Shown in pieces: positions 14,848 through 26,400 of a DNA stretch of 64,000 nt (its first letter is position 1; each line of letters opens with the position of its first letter). Source of the stretch: Macrostomum hystrix (Eukaryota > Platyhelminthes > Macrostomidae); assembly GCA_950097015.1 (NCBI GenBank), contig CATNEN010000032.1, positions 186,001 to 250,000 of the forward strand. The letters run 5' to 3'. Under the pieces are notes generated by a model. That model was given only the letters and a program-made list of their open reading frames with translations, was not told the DNA's origin and ran no database searches. The position numbers and the translations under genes were made by a program.

Positions 14848-16382
14848 TCACTCTGCCTCGCCGTCGCCGCGGCATCGCCCATGACGGCCTCGGTCGAGGC
14901 TGCGGCCTTGGCCTGGCCGACCTCGGTCGAAGGATACCGATAGCGGTAAAAGGAACTGCGAGGGTCTTCGACCCCGAGACCGACTCTGATGGCGACCTTT
15001 CCGGCTCTCGCCATCGGCCTCGCCATTGCTTTCACAATCGTCGCCATCAGCGCCAACAGTTCGACGCAAATAATTTGCCGCAGCTGAGGCCGCGTCCGAC
15101 GCCCTTGCAGCTCCGGTTTCGGGCCGGAGTCGTTTCGCCGTTGCCAACGGCGACGGTGGAGGCGGTGGCGTCGGCGACGGCGATGGAGTTGACGTCGGAT
15201 GGGCCGTTGTAGCGGTTTGGCGGCCGCGCAGAAAAAGCAACTGCTGCTGTTGCTGCTGCTGCGTTGGTTGAGCTAGTAAAGGACCCTGAGTATTGTCCAG
15301 TTTAAATCCTTTGGAAATCAGACCTGTGCGACTACTGCAAGGGAAAGCATATGATTATGAACAGTTTATTAAAAATAGACAGACGGATGTACAGCCACTG
15401 GTTCAACCGCAGCTATTTCGAGGCTGTTCAGTCCATGGACTGGGTTAGGATCGCCTCACCCACCCAAATTTCTAACCCAATAACAATTAATTAATAATAT
15501 TTTATTGCACTTGCCTATTGGGCCAGATGTGCAGCCGACAGCACAGCCGCAGCTATTGCGCGGCGCATCTGAAGGCTGCGTACGGCTGATCAGTCCATGG
15601 ACTGGGGGACGCCACACACGCCTTCAATTATCCCAGCTGATGCTGGTGCCCATTTAACAGCTGGGTGAATTGAAGCAATGCAGAGTTAAGTGTCTTGCTA
15701 ATTGACACAAATTCTTCCAGTGGAGTCAGGAATCGAACCCCCGACCTTTAAGTCGTGAGTCCGACGCTCTAACCACAAGGCTACAACCTCTCATCTCCGA
15801 TTCTAACCCAGCTAGCTATAATTATTGTACCCGTTTCGCAGCTGTGCTAACAACTTGAGCACTGGAGAAATTAATGAAAATTTGTATAGCATGAGCTCAA
15901 TTAACTGCTTTTACCTGGTACCAATAGGCTGCTGCTGCTGCTGCTTGCTGGATGAACTCGAGGCCTGCCATGTGGGCCCCCGCGAGTCCAGCGAGCTGCG
16001 CGCGATATCCGGCAGTCTAGAGCCGGACGCTGGCGGCAAAGGCGAAGCTCCGGTAGATTCGCGACCTCGCCCGCTAGCCGAAGGCAAACTTGGCAGGCCG
16101 GGATGCTGTCTAGACATCTACGAGCCTGCGTAAATCTGCTTCTGGATTTCCATGCAGCTCCCGTGCTCCGGCTTTTACCTGTCTGGTTGCCATGCGTGCT
16201 GCATTGAGCTTCTGTTTCGCTTTATTTCCTTTGTCATTCCCATCCTTCGTCGCCGTCGTATTCCTCTTCAATGACAGCCAGAAAGCCGGGCAAGCTGGGG
16301 CTGAAAACCTGCTGAATGTTGGCGGATTCCATGCCAGTGCAGACAAAGGGCAGCCAATGCGGACTGAGCATCAGATTGCTGG
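14848..16382 (-). CDS. Exon-like blocks of an unidentified minus-strand gene
   Basis: Three minus-strand blocks have good splice sites and compatible phases: 16382-16179 (CACACAG acceptor, GACAG/GTAAAA donor), 16105-15915 (GACAG acceptor, ACCAG/GTAAAA donor, phase 2) and 15334-14848 (CCCTTGCAG acceptor, ending at a stop). The deduced C-terminal part is Ser/Pro/Gln-rich and contains SRTGLISKGFKLDNTQ, a run of Gln, a proline stretch and an Arg/Gly/Asp-rich tail. The first block also has an alternative frame, HWLPFVCTGMESANIQQVF, ending at a stop followed by AATAAA. I do not recognise the protein. GC-rich, codon-like composition contrasts with flanking repeats. Confidence 0.35.
15385..15470 (-). 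mobile_element. SINE family A fragment
   Basis: A reverse-oriented partial copy containing cagtccatggactg and atagctgcgg, adjacent to the longer reverse copy at 15495-15792. Confidence 0.6.
15495..15792 (-). mobile_element. tRNA-derived SINE, family A, reverse copy
   Basis: Reverse complement carries the tRNA-like head (A box TAGCCTTGTGG, B box GGTTCGATTCC), tgtgtcaattagcaagacac, the perfect palindrome cagtccatggactg and the 3' end gctgcacatctggccc. It lies between exon-like blocks of the unidentified minus-strand gene. Confidence 0.85.
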
Positions 16383-16593
16383 CTGTGTGTTGAGAATGGG
16401 GGGGTAGGAGTGAGCTGCAGCTGTGTGGGTTCTAGGCTCTGGAGGGTGGGAGTCAAAGAGTTAAAAAGCTGCAATGGCATTGTGAATGCAGGAAATATAT
16501 GTTAGTGATGATGTCGATTTTGTCTGTCCTGTACAGTGCAGTGCCTGGAATATGGGAGAACATGGGATGGCTGGGATCTCAAGAGGAACACAA

Positions 16594-16761
16594 GCAGTAT
16601 CAGAGAGCCGAAATCGAAGCATTGGCTGAGCCTAGCAACACTAGAGATCTGTGCCTCTGCACTGCCTACTGTGTTCTATTCTATCAGTTCTGAATAAATC
16701 TGGCTTTAAATACTACTAAACAAGTAGACCGATTTGCCTATGCTTTGGTGCTGGCAACGTC

Positions 16762-16762
<1 letters not shown>
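16594..16762 (+). repeat. 170-bp dispersed unit, copy 1, with TAGA tail
   Basis: Nearly identical to 18041-18212: both run from gcagtatcagagagccgaaa through ctgaataaatctggctt to ggtgctggcaacgtctaga and then pass directly into (TAGA)n. The AATAAA and simple-repeat tail suggest the 3' end of a retroelement. Confidence 0.8.
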
Positions 16763-16793
<31 letters not shown>

Positions 16794-16890
16794 CAGATAG
16801 ATAGATATATAGATAGACAGATAGATAGACAGATAGATAGATAGATAGATAGACAGATAGATAGATATATAGATAGACAGATAGATAGAC

Positions 16891-16947
<57 letters not shown>

Positions 16948-16951
16948 CTCG

Positions 16952-17001
<50 letters not shown>

Positions 17002-17039
17002 CTCGTAGATAGATAGATAGATAGATAGATAGATACTCG

Positions 17040-17073
<34 letters not shown>

Positions 17074-17077
17074 CTCG

Positions 17078-17112
<35 letters not shown>
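16762..17112. repeat. (TAGA)n microsatellite
   Basis: Tetranucleotide TAGA with TAGACAGA, TATA and actcg interruptions, about 350 bp. The Tyr/Leu/Ser/Ile ORFs across it are artefacts. Confidence 0.98.
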
Positions 17113-17113
<1 letters not shown>

Positions 17114-17439
17114 ATAAACGTCAGGGTCCGTTTATTTGAGAAGCGAAGAGAGCGAAGTTTGAGCGAGACTTTTATAGCGACAAATAAATGGTATTGAGAG
17201 TGGATAGGCTGAGCAGGCACGATGAACAAGTGTACATGCAGCCAACTAAAAAGGTGCCAGAGACTTAAAGGTCTTAGAGTCAAATTAAAAAATGAATGAA
17301 GCATCGCTAACCATCAACCAGGAATGGGTGGGTAGCAAACGATAAAACTTTGCAGCGAACACACAAAGGTCACGGCTGACATGGGCAGTTCAAACAGGAA
17401 CGAAGAGTTTTAACTGAATGAAAAGAATGACTGCAACTG

Positions 17440-17970
17440 GCAGGTTGGGGAAGTCTGAGCGCAGACCTTCCGCGTGCCGAGTCCCTGAAGCACAGGCAAC
17501 TCGACCCTGCCGTCTGGGGCCCGACGTTGTCACGACCGACGTTGGGCAGATGATGTAGGACACAATTGAAGGGCATAAAGACTGCTCCAGGCGGGTGGGG
17601 AAGTCTGAGCACAGATCTTCCGGGCGCCGAGCCCCTGAAGCACAGGCAACTCGACCCTGCAGTCTGCGATCCAAACTGGTCATGGCTGACATTGGACAGA
17701 CAATGTAGGACACAATTGAAGGGCAGAACGACTGCTCCAGGCAGGTGGGGAAGTCTGAGCACAGATCTTCCGGGCGCCGAGCCCCTGAAGCACAGGCAAC
17801 TCGACCCTGCAGTCTGCGATCCCAACTGGTCAGGGCTGACATTGGACAGATGTTGTAGAGCACAATTGAAGGACAGAACGACTGCTTCTGGCAGGTGGGG
17901 AAGTCTGAGCACAGACCTTCCGGGTGTCGAGCCCCTGAAGCACAGGCAACTCGACCCTGCTGTAGTGCTG
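17440..17970 (-). repeat. 150-bp tandem repeat with open reading frame
   Basis: About 3.5 units spaced exactly 150 bp (aagtctgagc at 17451, 17601, 17751, 17901). Because 150 is divisible by three, the minus-strand frame 17390-18031 stays open and reads 50-residue repeats with GRVACASGARRPEDLCSDFP. It lies between the two copies of the 170-bp unit. Whether it is translated cannot be told. Confidence 0.9.
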
Positions 17971-18040
17971 ATGCCGGTGGTGTAACTCGTACGAAATCGG
18001 TGCAGAGGTTCTCGGCTCGAGTCAACGTCATTGGTGATTC

Positions 18041-18212
18041 GCAGTATCAGAGAGCCGAAATCGAAGCATTGGCTGAGCCTAGCAACACTAGAGAATTATC
18101 TGTGCCTCTGCACTGCCTACTGTGTTCTATTCTATCAGTTCTGAATAAATCTGGCTTTAAATACTACTAAACAAGTAGACCGATTTGCCTATGCTTTGGT
18201 GCTGGCAACGTC
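18041..18212 (+). repeat. 170-bp dispersed unit, copy 2, with TAGA tail
   Basis: Second copy of the 16594-16762 unit in direct orientation, 1447 bp downstream, differing by a small indel (agaattatctg versus agagatctg). Confidence 0.85.
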
Positions 18213-18282
18213 TAGATAGATAGATAGATAGATAGATAGATATATAGATATATAGATAGATAGATAGATAGATAGATATAGA
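18212..18282. repeat. (TAGA)n microsatellite
   Basis: Short TAGA array that forms the tail of the second 170-bp unit. Confidence 0.95.
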
Positions 18283-18604
18283 AAGCGAGAAAGAGCGAGC
18301 GAAGCGAGCTCTTTTGAGCTTGCTTGCCGCAGCCAATCACGCTGAAAGCACGCACACAAGATCACCGGAAACGATTAAGGCAGCTGGAAAGCCAATGGGC
18401 GCGGTAAGCGCTTTTATCCAGAGGAACTACCATCTGGAACCAGCCAATGCCGTACAAAAACCAGACTACTCAAGCAGTAGTGCAAATGAATGCTTGCCAC
18501 TACCGAGAAGCCTAATTTTCGTAACCGCTCCGGTGCAGGTCCTGGCAATAGATATAGAAAGCGAGAAAGTTTCGACCTTGCTTGCCGCAGCCAATCACGC
18601 TGAA

Positions 18605-18605
<1 letters not shown>
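18275..18605. repeat. Pair of 40-bp direct repeats flanking 250 bp
   Basis: gatatagaaagcgagaaag and cttgcttgccgcagccaatc occur at about 18275-18345 and again at 18548-18603, followed both times by cacgctgaa. The bracketed segment has no recognised content. Confidence 0.7.
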
Positions 18606-19152
<547 letters not shown>

Positions 19153-19192
19153 AACTTTTAAATATGTCACGCTGAACAGTTTCACCTGCACT

Positions 19193-19421
19193 GTAGTAAG
19201 TAAACGCAAGCTGTGCAGAGAGAGGAAGAATGGACTCTAGAAAGGTGTCGACACTGACAACCTTCAGGCTGCGCCCCATTATAACGATTGAACCATTGAA
19301 TCCGGCTCCATTGTGCCGCGTCAGAAACCAACGCCACCACCGCGGGCTCTCGCCCTCAGCCTCGCCTTTAGGTGCTTCAGGCACGGAAGTGGAGGGCATT
19401 ATATCTAAATATAATATAAAG
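19193..19421 (-). CDS. Possible exon of an unidentified minus-strand gene
   Basis: A TATATTTAG acceptor leads into a frame beginning at an ATG and reading [37 protein letters not shown] and [15 protein letters not shown], ending at a GCAG/GTGAAA donor (an internal AAG/GTTGTC donor is also possible). Composition is GC-rich and protein-like. It may be an upstream exon of the blocks at 14.8-16.4 kb on the same strand. No family recognised. Confidence 0.3.
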
Positions 19422-19749
19422 GGCCAGCATTCTCTGGGCAAGAATTTTTCAGGCTGACGGTAGCGTTCAAGAATTCCGGCGGGTTCTGTAGCTAAAAATT
19501 GACGCCCGCAATGCCGCCCAAGCCATGGCTAGATGCTCCAGATCTCTCCAATGGTCTCTACCCATTTAAATTCAATTTTCCTCTCAGATCCTCCAGTTGA
19601 TTGACAGAGCGGAATCTTGAGAGAGGCTAGCCAGCTCTGCGGCTTGCAGGTTAAGAGAGAATTGATCCCCATTGCTCAGGGTCAGCGAACTCAGGCCCGC
19701 GGGCCATGCGACCCGCAAAGCTCATGAACCTGACACCTTCCTTTCTCTC

Positions 19750-20065
19750 CCATGTCATCTCTACAGTATCTCATCTCTCCCCTGCCTTATCTCTCCTATG
19801 TCTCATCTCTGCACTGTCTCATCTCTCCCGTGTCTCATCTCTCCCGTGTCTCATCTCTCCCGTGTCTCATCTGCCCCGTGTCTCATCTCTCCCGTGTCTC
19901 ATCTGTCCCGTGTCTCATCTCTCCCGTGTCTCATCTCTCCCGTGTCTCATCTCTCCCGTGTCTCATCTCTCCCGTGTCTCATCTCTCCCGTGTCTCATCT
20001 CTCCCGTGTCTCATCTCTCCCGTGTCTCATCTCTCCCGTGTCTCATTCTCTCCTGTCTTATCTCT
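19750..20065. repeat. 16-bp minisatellite (tctcatctctcccgtg), locus 2
   Basis: About 19 units of tctcatctctcccgtg, the reverse complement of the array at 12.5-12.9 kb and identical to the unit at 37.6-38.1 kb. Confidence 0.97.
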
Positions 20066-21000
20066 CTGCTGTCTCATCCTCCCCTGCAGTTAAACTCAAA
20101 AGTCACAATTCACAGCGTGCCTATCATACGTGCCTATCATTCATACTCGTATGTACGAAGCATTTAATTTGCCGATTCGTTCTAAAGTTGGGATGCTGTG
20201 TATGAAGCCTCAAAATTTAGAGGTCTCTGATTACAGCGCACTAGCAGTTCTAAGTTATTAGGGAGAGATGGGTGATATAAATTCATATGTTTATAAAACA
20301 GTTAGCGCCATATTTTATGACTAGGAAGCAGCGAAACAGTTTCTGGCGTTTGGCAGCAGTAGTAAAATGTCTCATATTCCGAACGGCGCGGATTTGTTTA
20401 CATTGACAAAAAGCGCATTTCCTAGAATGAGCCACAAAGAATTTTCGAATATCATAAAGTTTAACGCATAGTATAGATGTAGTAGAAAACTGTTTAAAAG
20501 AGTGGACAGAATCGGAGACAGATGCCAGCATTTCACTGTTCACACTTTGCTGCAGTGTCTGCAGCAGCAAAAAAACTCATTGGTCTCATTGTGGGGCGAA
20601 ACTGTGGTCGATGGTCGAGAGGGAAGAGCTTCATTTCCGGTTCAGCCTTTTAAATTTCATTCAGCTCACTGGCTGGGTGGGCCAGGCGCACGCAGTTTAA
20701 AGAATTTGGCAAAAAATAGCTGGCTGGGCGGCGTGGTTAATGATGACTTTCAATTGACAGACAAATCTGATTGGATGTTGCGCCAGCCAATGAGAGAGCG
20801 AGACTGGGTGGCTGGCTATTTTGCCTTCAAATTTGAAGCTAATAAAATGCGTTTTGTCTGCCTGACCGCTTACACCACCTATATCATCTGTCTAATTTCG
20901 CGGAAACTATTAACACCAGGACCGTTCTCGGCAATGTAAGATAGCTACTTCCGTTGTTAAGGACTCGTAATTAAATAGATCTCGCTTCAAAAGTAGGCAA
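20066..21000. other. Spacer and likely anosmin-1 promoter region
   Basis: No array or gene is recognised. The 145-residue ORF at 20502-20939 shows no family motif. The DNA directly before 21001 should contain the 5' UTR and promoter of anosmin-1. Confidence 0.45.
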
Positions 21001-23406
21001 ATGAGAAGTGACAGACTGCGGCCGGTTTGTTTGGCGCGACTGCTGCTAATCGCAGCGGCGATGGCCGCCAATCTACTGGGGCAATGCTTGGCTCGATCTG
21101 AGAGCGAGGCCAGGTCAGAGTGTATCGCCGGCTGCCTGACAGACTTCAAGGCGCAGGTGAGCCGCTTCGGCCAATTGCGGCTTGCTATTCTGCTTTTGTG
21201 TTTCCGGTTTTCAAGCGCTTTATAGAGACTTCATGGATTGATAATGACTGTCAGGGATCGATAGTGACTGTCAGAGATTGATAGAGACAGTCGGAGATTA
21301 ATAGAGACAGTCGGAGATTAATAGAGACAGTCGGAGATTAATAGAGACAGTCGGAGATTAATAGAGACAGTCGGAGATTAATAGAGACAGTCGGAGATTA
21401 ATAGAGACAGTCGGAGATTAATAGAGACAGTCGGAGATTGATAAATACTGTCAGGGATTGATAGAAACTGTCGGGGATTGATAGAAACTGTCGGGGATTG
21501 ATAAGGACTTCGGGGATTGATAGAGATTGTCAGGGATTGATAGAGACTGTTGGGGATTGATAGAGACTGTCGGGGATTGATAGACTGTTGGGGATTGATA
21601 GAGACTGTTGGGGATTGATAGATACTGTCGGGGATTGATAGAGACTGTTGGGGATTGATAGAGACTGTCGGGGATTGATAGAGACTGTTGGGGATTGATA
21701 GAGACTGTCGGGGATTGATAGAGACTGTTGGGGATTGATAGAGACTGTTGGGGGTTGATAGAGACTGTTGGGGATTGATAGAGACTGTTGGGGGTTGATA
21801 GAGACTGTCGGGGATTGATAGAGACTGTCGGGGATTGATAGAAACTGTTGGGGATTGATAGAGACTGTCGGGGATTGATAGAGACTGTTGGGGATTGATA
21901 GAGACTGTCGGGGATTGATAGAGACTGTTGGGGATTGATAGAGACTGTTGGGGGTTGATAGAGACTGTCGGGGATTGATAGAGACTGTTGGGGATTGATA
22001 GAGACTGTCGGGGATTGATAGAGACTGTCGGGGATTGATAGAGACTGTCGGGGATTGATAGATACTGTCGGGGATTGATAGAGACTGTCGGGGATTGATA
22101 GAGACTGTCGGGGATTGATAGAAACTGTCGGGGATTGATAGAGACTGTCGGGGATTGATAGACTGTGAAAGAGGTGGTATTATTTTAGTGGTCTGTGCTG
22201 CGTCAGAATGAATATACTTCTGTGATTAGCAGCCCAAGCAGGTTCCCACCCAGCCCTGTGCAATGAGCCGCATTGATCCCATGATACCACCCGAGGCCAC
22301 ATGAGCAGTCTCGCAGATCATCTGATTCTTGATTACATTTCTACCATGCTGGCCTGAATTCCCAATCAGAAATTTTGTCACCAGCAAATTCGGTGTCCTT
22401 GGAAACACGCGCAGAAGTACAGCAGAAACAATGCTACTGATTCTTATTATAGTATATTTTCAGATCTGCTTGATTTGCTATTTCAATTTTATCCCTCTTT
22501 GCGAAGCGAAAAGAGAAACTGCAAAAACAGAAGAAAATGACAAGAATACTCGTAATGATTGCCTTTTTGTTTAGACAAAAGAATGCCTATTATAGAGAAA
22601 GCAGCAGAGCGAAGCAAAATAGTGAGGTGAGATTTTTTTATTAGTAACCAGGGGGGTCGTGAAGAGACTGGAAAGCTCACACCAATTCACTCGCTCGCCA
22701 TCTTATTCAACACTCGTTAACCCGTTTTCACAGCTGGACAATAAAAAAGACACTCATAAATCTAAGTAATCTAGACTTCATTCTCACCTCACAGTTAAGA
22801 GCTCATGCCGATCATTGCTTGGGGCTGAAATGAGATGGGGGCCAGCAGACGGTAAGTGAAAATTAGTCGCTAGGGCCCAGTCTTACGCAGGATTGGAACG
22901 TGACTTGCAAGAATTGTACTGGGCAGCATTGCCTGGCGTAATTTCTATTCAGAGTGTTTGCCGACAATGCGAACTCACTGAAGCATTGTATCAATATAAA
23001 GGATTTATTAGCTTTGCAGATTCGTGACTAAAACGATTCAACTCGTGCCTTAGGGAATTCAAACTGAGGTGACAGAAGCTTTTAGGCCCACCTTGACTTC
23101 CGCCAATATTAGCCATAATCTATGCCAGGTAGAGCATTCCGAAATCCATCTGAAAATTTCCAAGTCTCTCAGGTTAGCAATTAACTAGCAGGAAATAGCC
23201 ACGCTTAGTAACAGGAAAAACTCCTTCTTGATGAACAGGAAATTTGAGACTTAAAAAATCAATAAAAAGACAGTAAATTCTGAGTCCAAAGTAACAGATA
23301 TCAATTGGTAATTTTTTATATTTTAATAGGGAAAAATAGAACAGGAATTAATTTACATTGAGTTGCACCTTGCAGCCTTCAACTTCTCGGAGCGACCAAA
23401 GCGCTG

Positions 23407-23445
<39 letters not shown>

Positions 23446-26400
23446 TGGGCGCGGCACTTTTGAAGTAATTTTTTCTGAGCATATTTCTGTTAGAATTTTT
23501 CTTTTTTTGTGTTGCCCGGCTGCTCATAAGGCTGCAGATTTGAGCATTTTTCGAGGCCTCTGTACAGTACTCATTATTGAACTCTTTAGTCCACCTTAAC
23601 CAATGACCCGGCAACGCGGCCCTTGCAGCATTCTGCGGCTGCTCAACCATATTTGGTTGGCGGTGTTTGCTCTCCCAGGCCGTGTGGGAGCTGAGCACTG
23701 CATTCCAATAATTTTTTTTCTGCTTCCAACCCCAAATAATCCGGCTGTCTAGAGCTCTTGTTCCGCCAGATTCTCTTGCCTGACCTCACCCGAGCTCATT
23801 TTCTCTTTGAAAATCCCGATTCTCAAAAAAGTGCCACCGCCCTGTGTTTAAAATATCGATTTCGACTTGGCGAACTTGGGGCTGAACAGACAAGCGCCAG
23901 GAGTCTTGTTGAGCTGCTTTTCTGACAAGTGGCTTGAGGACTCGGAATGAGAACTCGGAATATGACCAGATTATGACATGATGCTCAGAACAACTTGGGG
24001 GAGATTTGTTTGAGGGAGTTGGAGTGACCGAGAGAGAGAGAATGACAGAGGGAGAGTGACAGAGGGAGAGTGACAGAGGGAGAGTGACAGAGGGAGAGTG
24101 ACAGAGGGAGAGTGACAGAGGGAGAGTGACAGAGGGAGAGTGACAGAGGGAGAGTGACAGAGGGAGAGTGACAGAGGGAGAGTGACAGAGGGAGAGTGAC
24201 AGAGGGAGAGTGACAGAGGGAGAGTGACAGAGGGAGAGTGACAGAGGGAGAGTGACAGAGGGAGAGTGACAGAGGGAGAGTGACAGAGGGAGAGTGACAG
24301 AGGGAGAGTGACAGAGGGAGAGTGACAGAGGGAGAGTGACAGAGGGAGAGTGACAGAGGGAGAGTGACAAAAAAAGCGAAAATGAGTGAACGAAAATGTA
24401 ATCAAATGAGGAAGCTTTGAGCACATGCTACAAAAGAAAAAACGAATGAGACGATCAGGGAAGTCCCCATCACTGGAAGATTCTGTCTGATCCGATTCTC
24501 ATAATTTTTTTCTCCAACAACAAGCGTGCATCTGTTTTCTTTCAGCTTGCCTTTTTTTCGTCTGCTCAATGAAAGAATTTGATTATTGGAAAATTGTCAG
24601 GGATTATCCCAACATTGATGGGAGATTTCTGAGCTGCTGGCCGACTGAACAGTGGTTACATAATTACGGCTAAGCAGACCCGATTTGGGAAATCCTAGGC
24701 TTTAGCGAGTGTCCGCAAACAAGCGAGTTCTATCCTCATAGAAACAATGGATTGGTCGGTCTCTCGGAGGATTTTCCTAGAAAACTCGTTGAAGGGCTCG
24801 GCAGTTGGTAGCCCTAGCGACTATTGCCGCTGCCACTACTCACACTAGCTCTCTCGCGCCAACTGAGTCACACATGTGAGACCAAAAGCCACGGCAGCGT
24901 CGAATCGAAACAGGGTGGGGAGGTAGACTGGCAAATGTTGATTTTGCCACCAACCGTGGATCGCCGCCGAATTCATCTCGAAAATGGCCGAGCACTCACT
25001 CGAAACCCGACAGCAGTTTTGTCTCAACTCGCTCCGCGCTTTCTGTTTGCTCTCACAATTGAATCCGACGCCTCATCCGACGCCTCCGTCTCATGGAGCC
25101 TGCTATAGGAAAAATGGAATTGGGTTCGGCCTTTGAGTTTGACCCTTCACTCGCCAGACAGACACGCACACACACACACACAGACATATCCAGCAGTGTC
25201 AACAGTCGGAACCAACACATAAGAGAGAGACAGTGTGCGTGAGACCCACTTCACAGCTGCGCAGAATTATTTTATATTCGACAATGGCCTCGATTTCTTT
25301 CTTATTTAATTTCATGATTTTACTATTTGCACGTAATTGGTATCGCTTATTATTCAAATAGCTGACAAGGTGAGAGAGAAAAAACGGCTTAAATTATTTA
25401 CGCGAAAATTATTTTTTTCCATTTTTACTGAAAACTCGTAGTCGTAACAGTGAACACCAGTTCATAACAGTGAACACCAGTTCATAACAGTGAACACCAG
25501 TTCATAACAGTGAACACCAGTTCATAACAGTGAACACCAGTTCATAACAGTGAACACCAGTTCATAACAGTGAACACCAGTTCATAACAGTGAACGCCAG
25601 TTCATAACACCAACTCACTCATTTACTCACCAGGTCTCAGCGCGACTGCTGGCCGCTCTTCAGCGACAGCCAGAGGACATCAACGCCGAGTGCAGCGCTC
25701 GTCTGGAACAGATCAGCAGCCGTCAGGATCTGAACGCGACAAGACGATGTCAGACGGTGAGCGCGTGTCAAGAAGAGAGATGAGAGAGAGGAAGAGGAGA
25801 GATGGGAGAGGGAAAGAGGAGAGATGGGAGAGGGGAAGAGGAGAGATGGGAGAGGGAAAGAGAAGAGATGGGAGAGGGAAAGAGGAGAGATGGGAGAGGG
25901 GAAGAGGAGAGATGGGAGAGGGAAAGGGAAGAGATGGGAGAGGGAAAGAGGAGAGATGGGAGAGGGAAAGAGGAGAGATGGGAGAGGGAAAGAGGAGAGA
26001 TGGGAGAGGGAAAGAGGAGAGATTGGAGAGGGAAAGATGAGATATGGGAGAGGGAAAGGGGAGAGATGGGAGAGGGAAAGATGAGATATGGGAGAGGGAA
26101 AGGGGAGAGATGGGAGAGGGAAAGAGGAGAGATGGGAGAGGGAAAGAGGAGAGATGGGAGAGGGAAAGAGGAGAGATGGGAGAGGGGCAGAGGAGAGATG
26201 GGAGAGGGAAAGAGGAGAGATGGGAGAGGGAAAGAGGAGAGATGGGAGAGGGAAAGAGGAGAGATGGGAGAGGGAAAGAGGAGAGATGGGAGAGGGAAAG
26301 AGGAGAGATGGGAGAGGGAAAGAGGAGAGATGGGAGAGGGAAAGAGGAGAGATGGGAGAGGGGCAGAGGAGAGATAGGAGATGGGAGAGGGAGAGTGGAT

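Noticed and set aside
14848-15240. Overlapping plus-strand ORF 14823-15212
   Set aside because: It is the antisense of the better supported minus-strand exon; both are low complexity.
16594-18212. LTR retrotransposon with 170-bp LTRs
   Set aside because: No TG..CA ends, primer binding site, polypurine tract or reverse transcriptase was seen; kept only as a duplicated unit.
20502-20939. 145-codon ORF
   Set aside because: No domain, no splice context and no coding bias; it lies in the expected anosmin-1 upstream region.
21245-22170. Regular repeats that might suggest a CRISPR array
   Set aside because: Units are head-to-tail without spacers, and the genome is eukaryotic. Same for all other arrays in the window.
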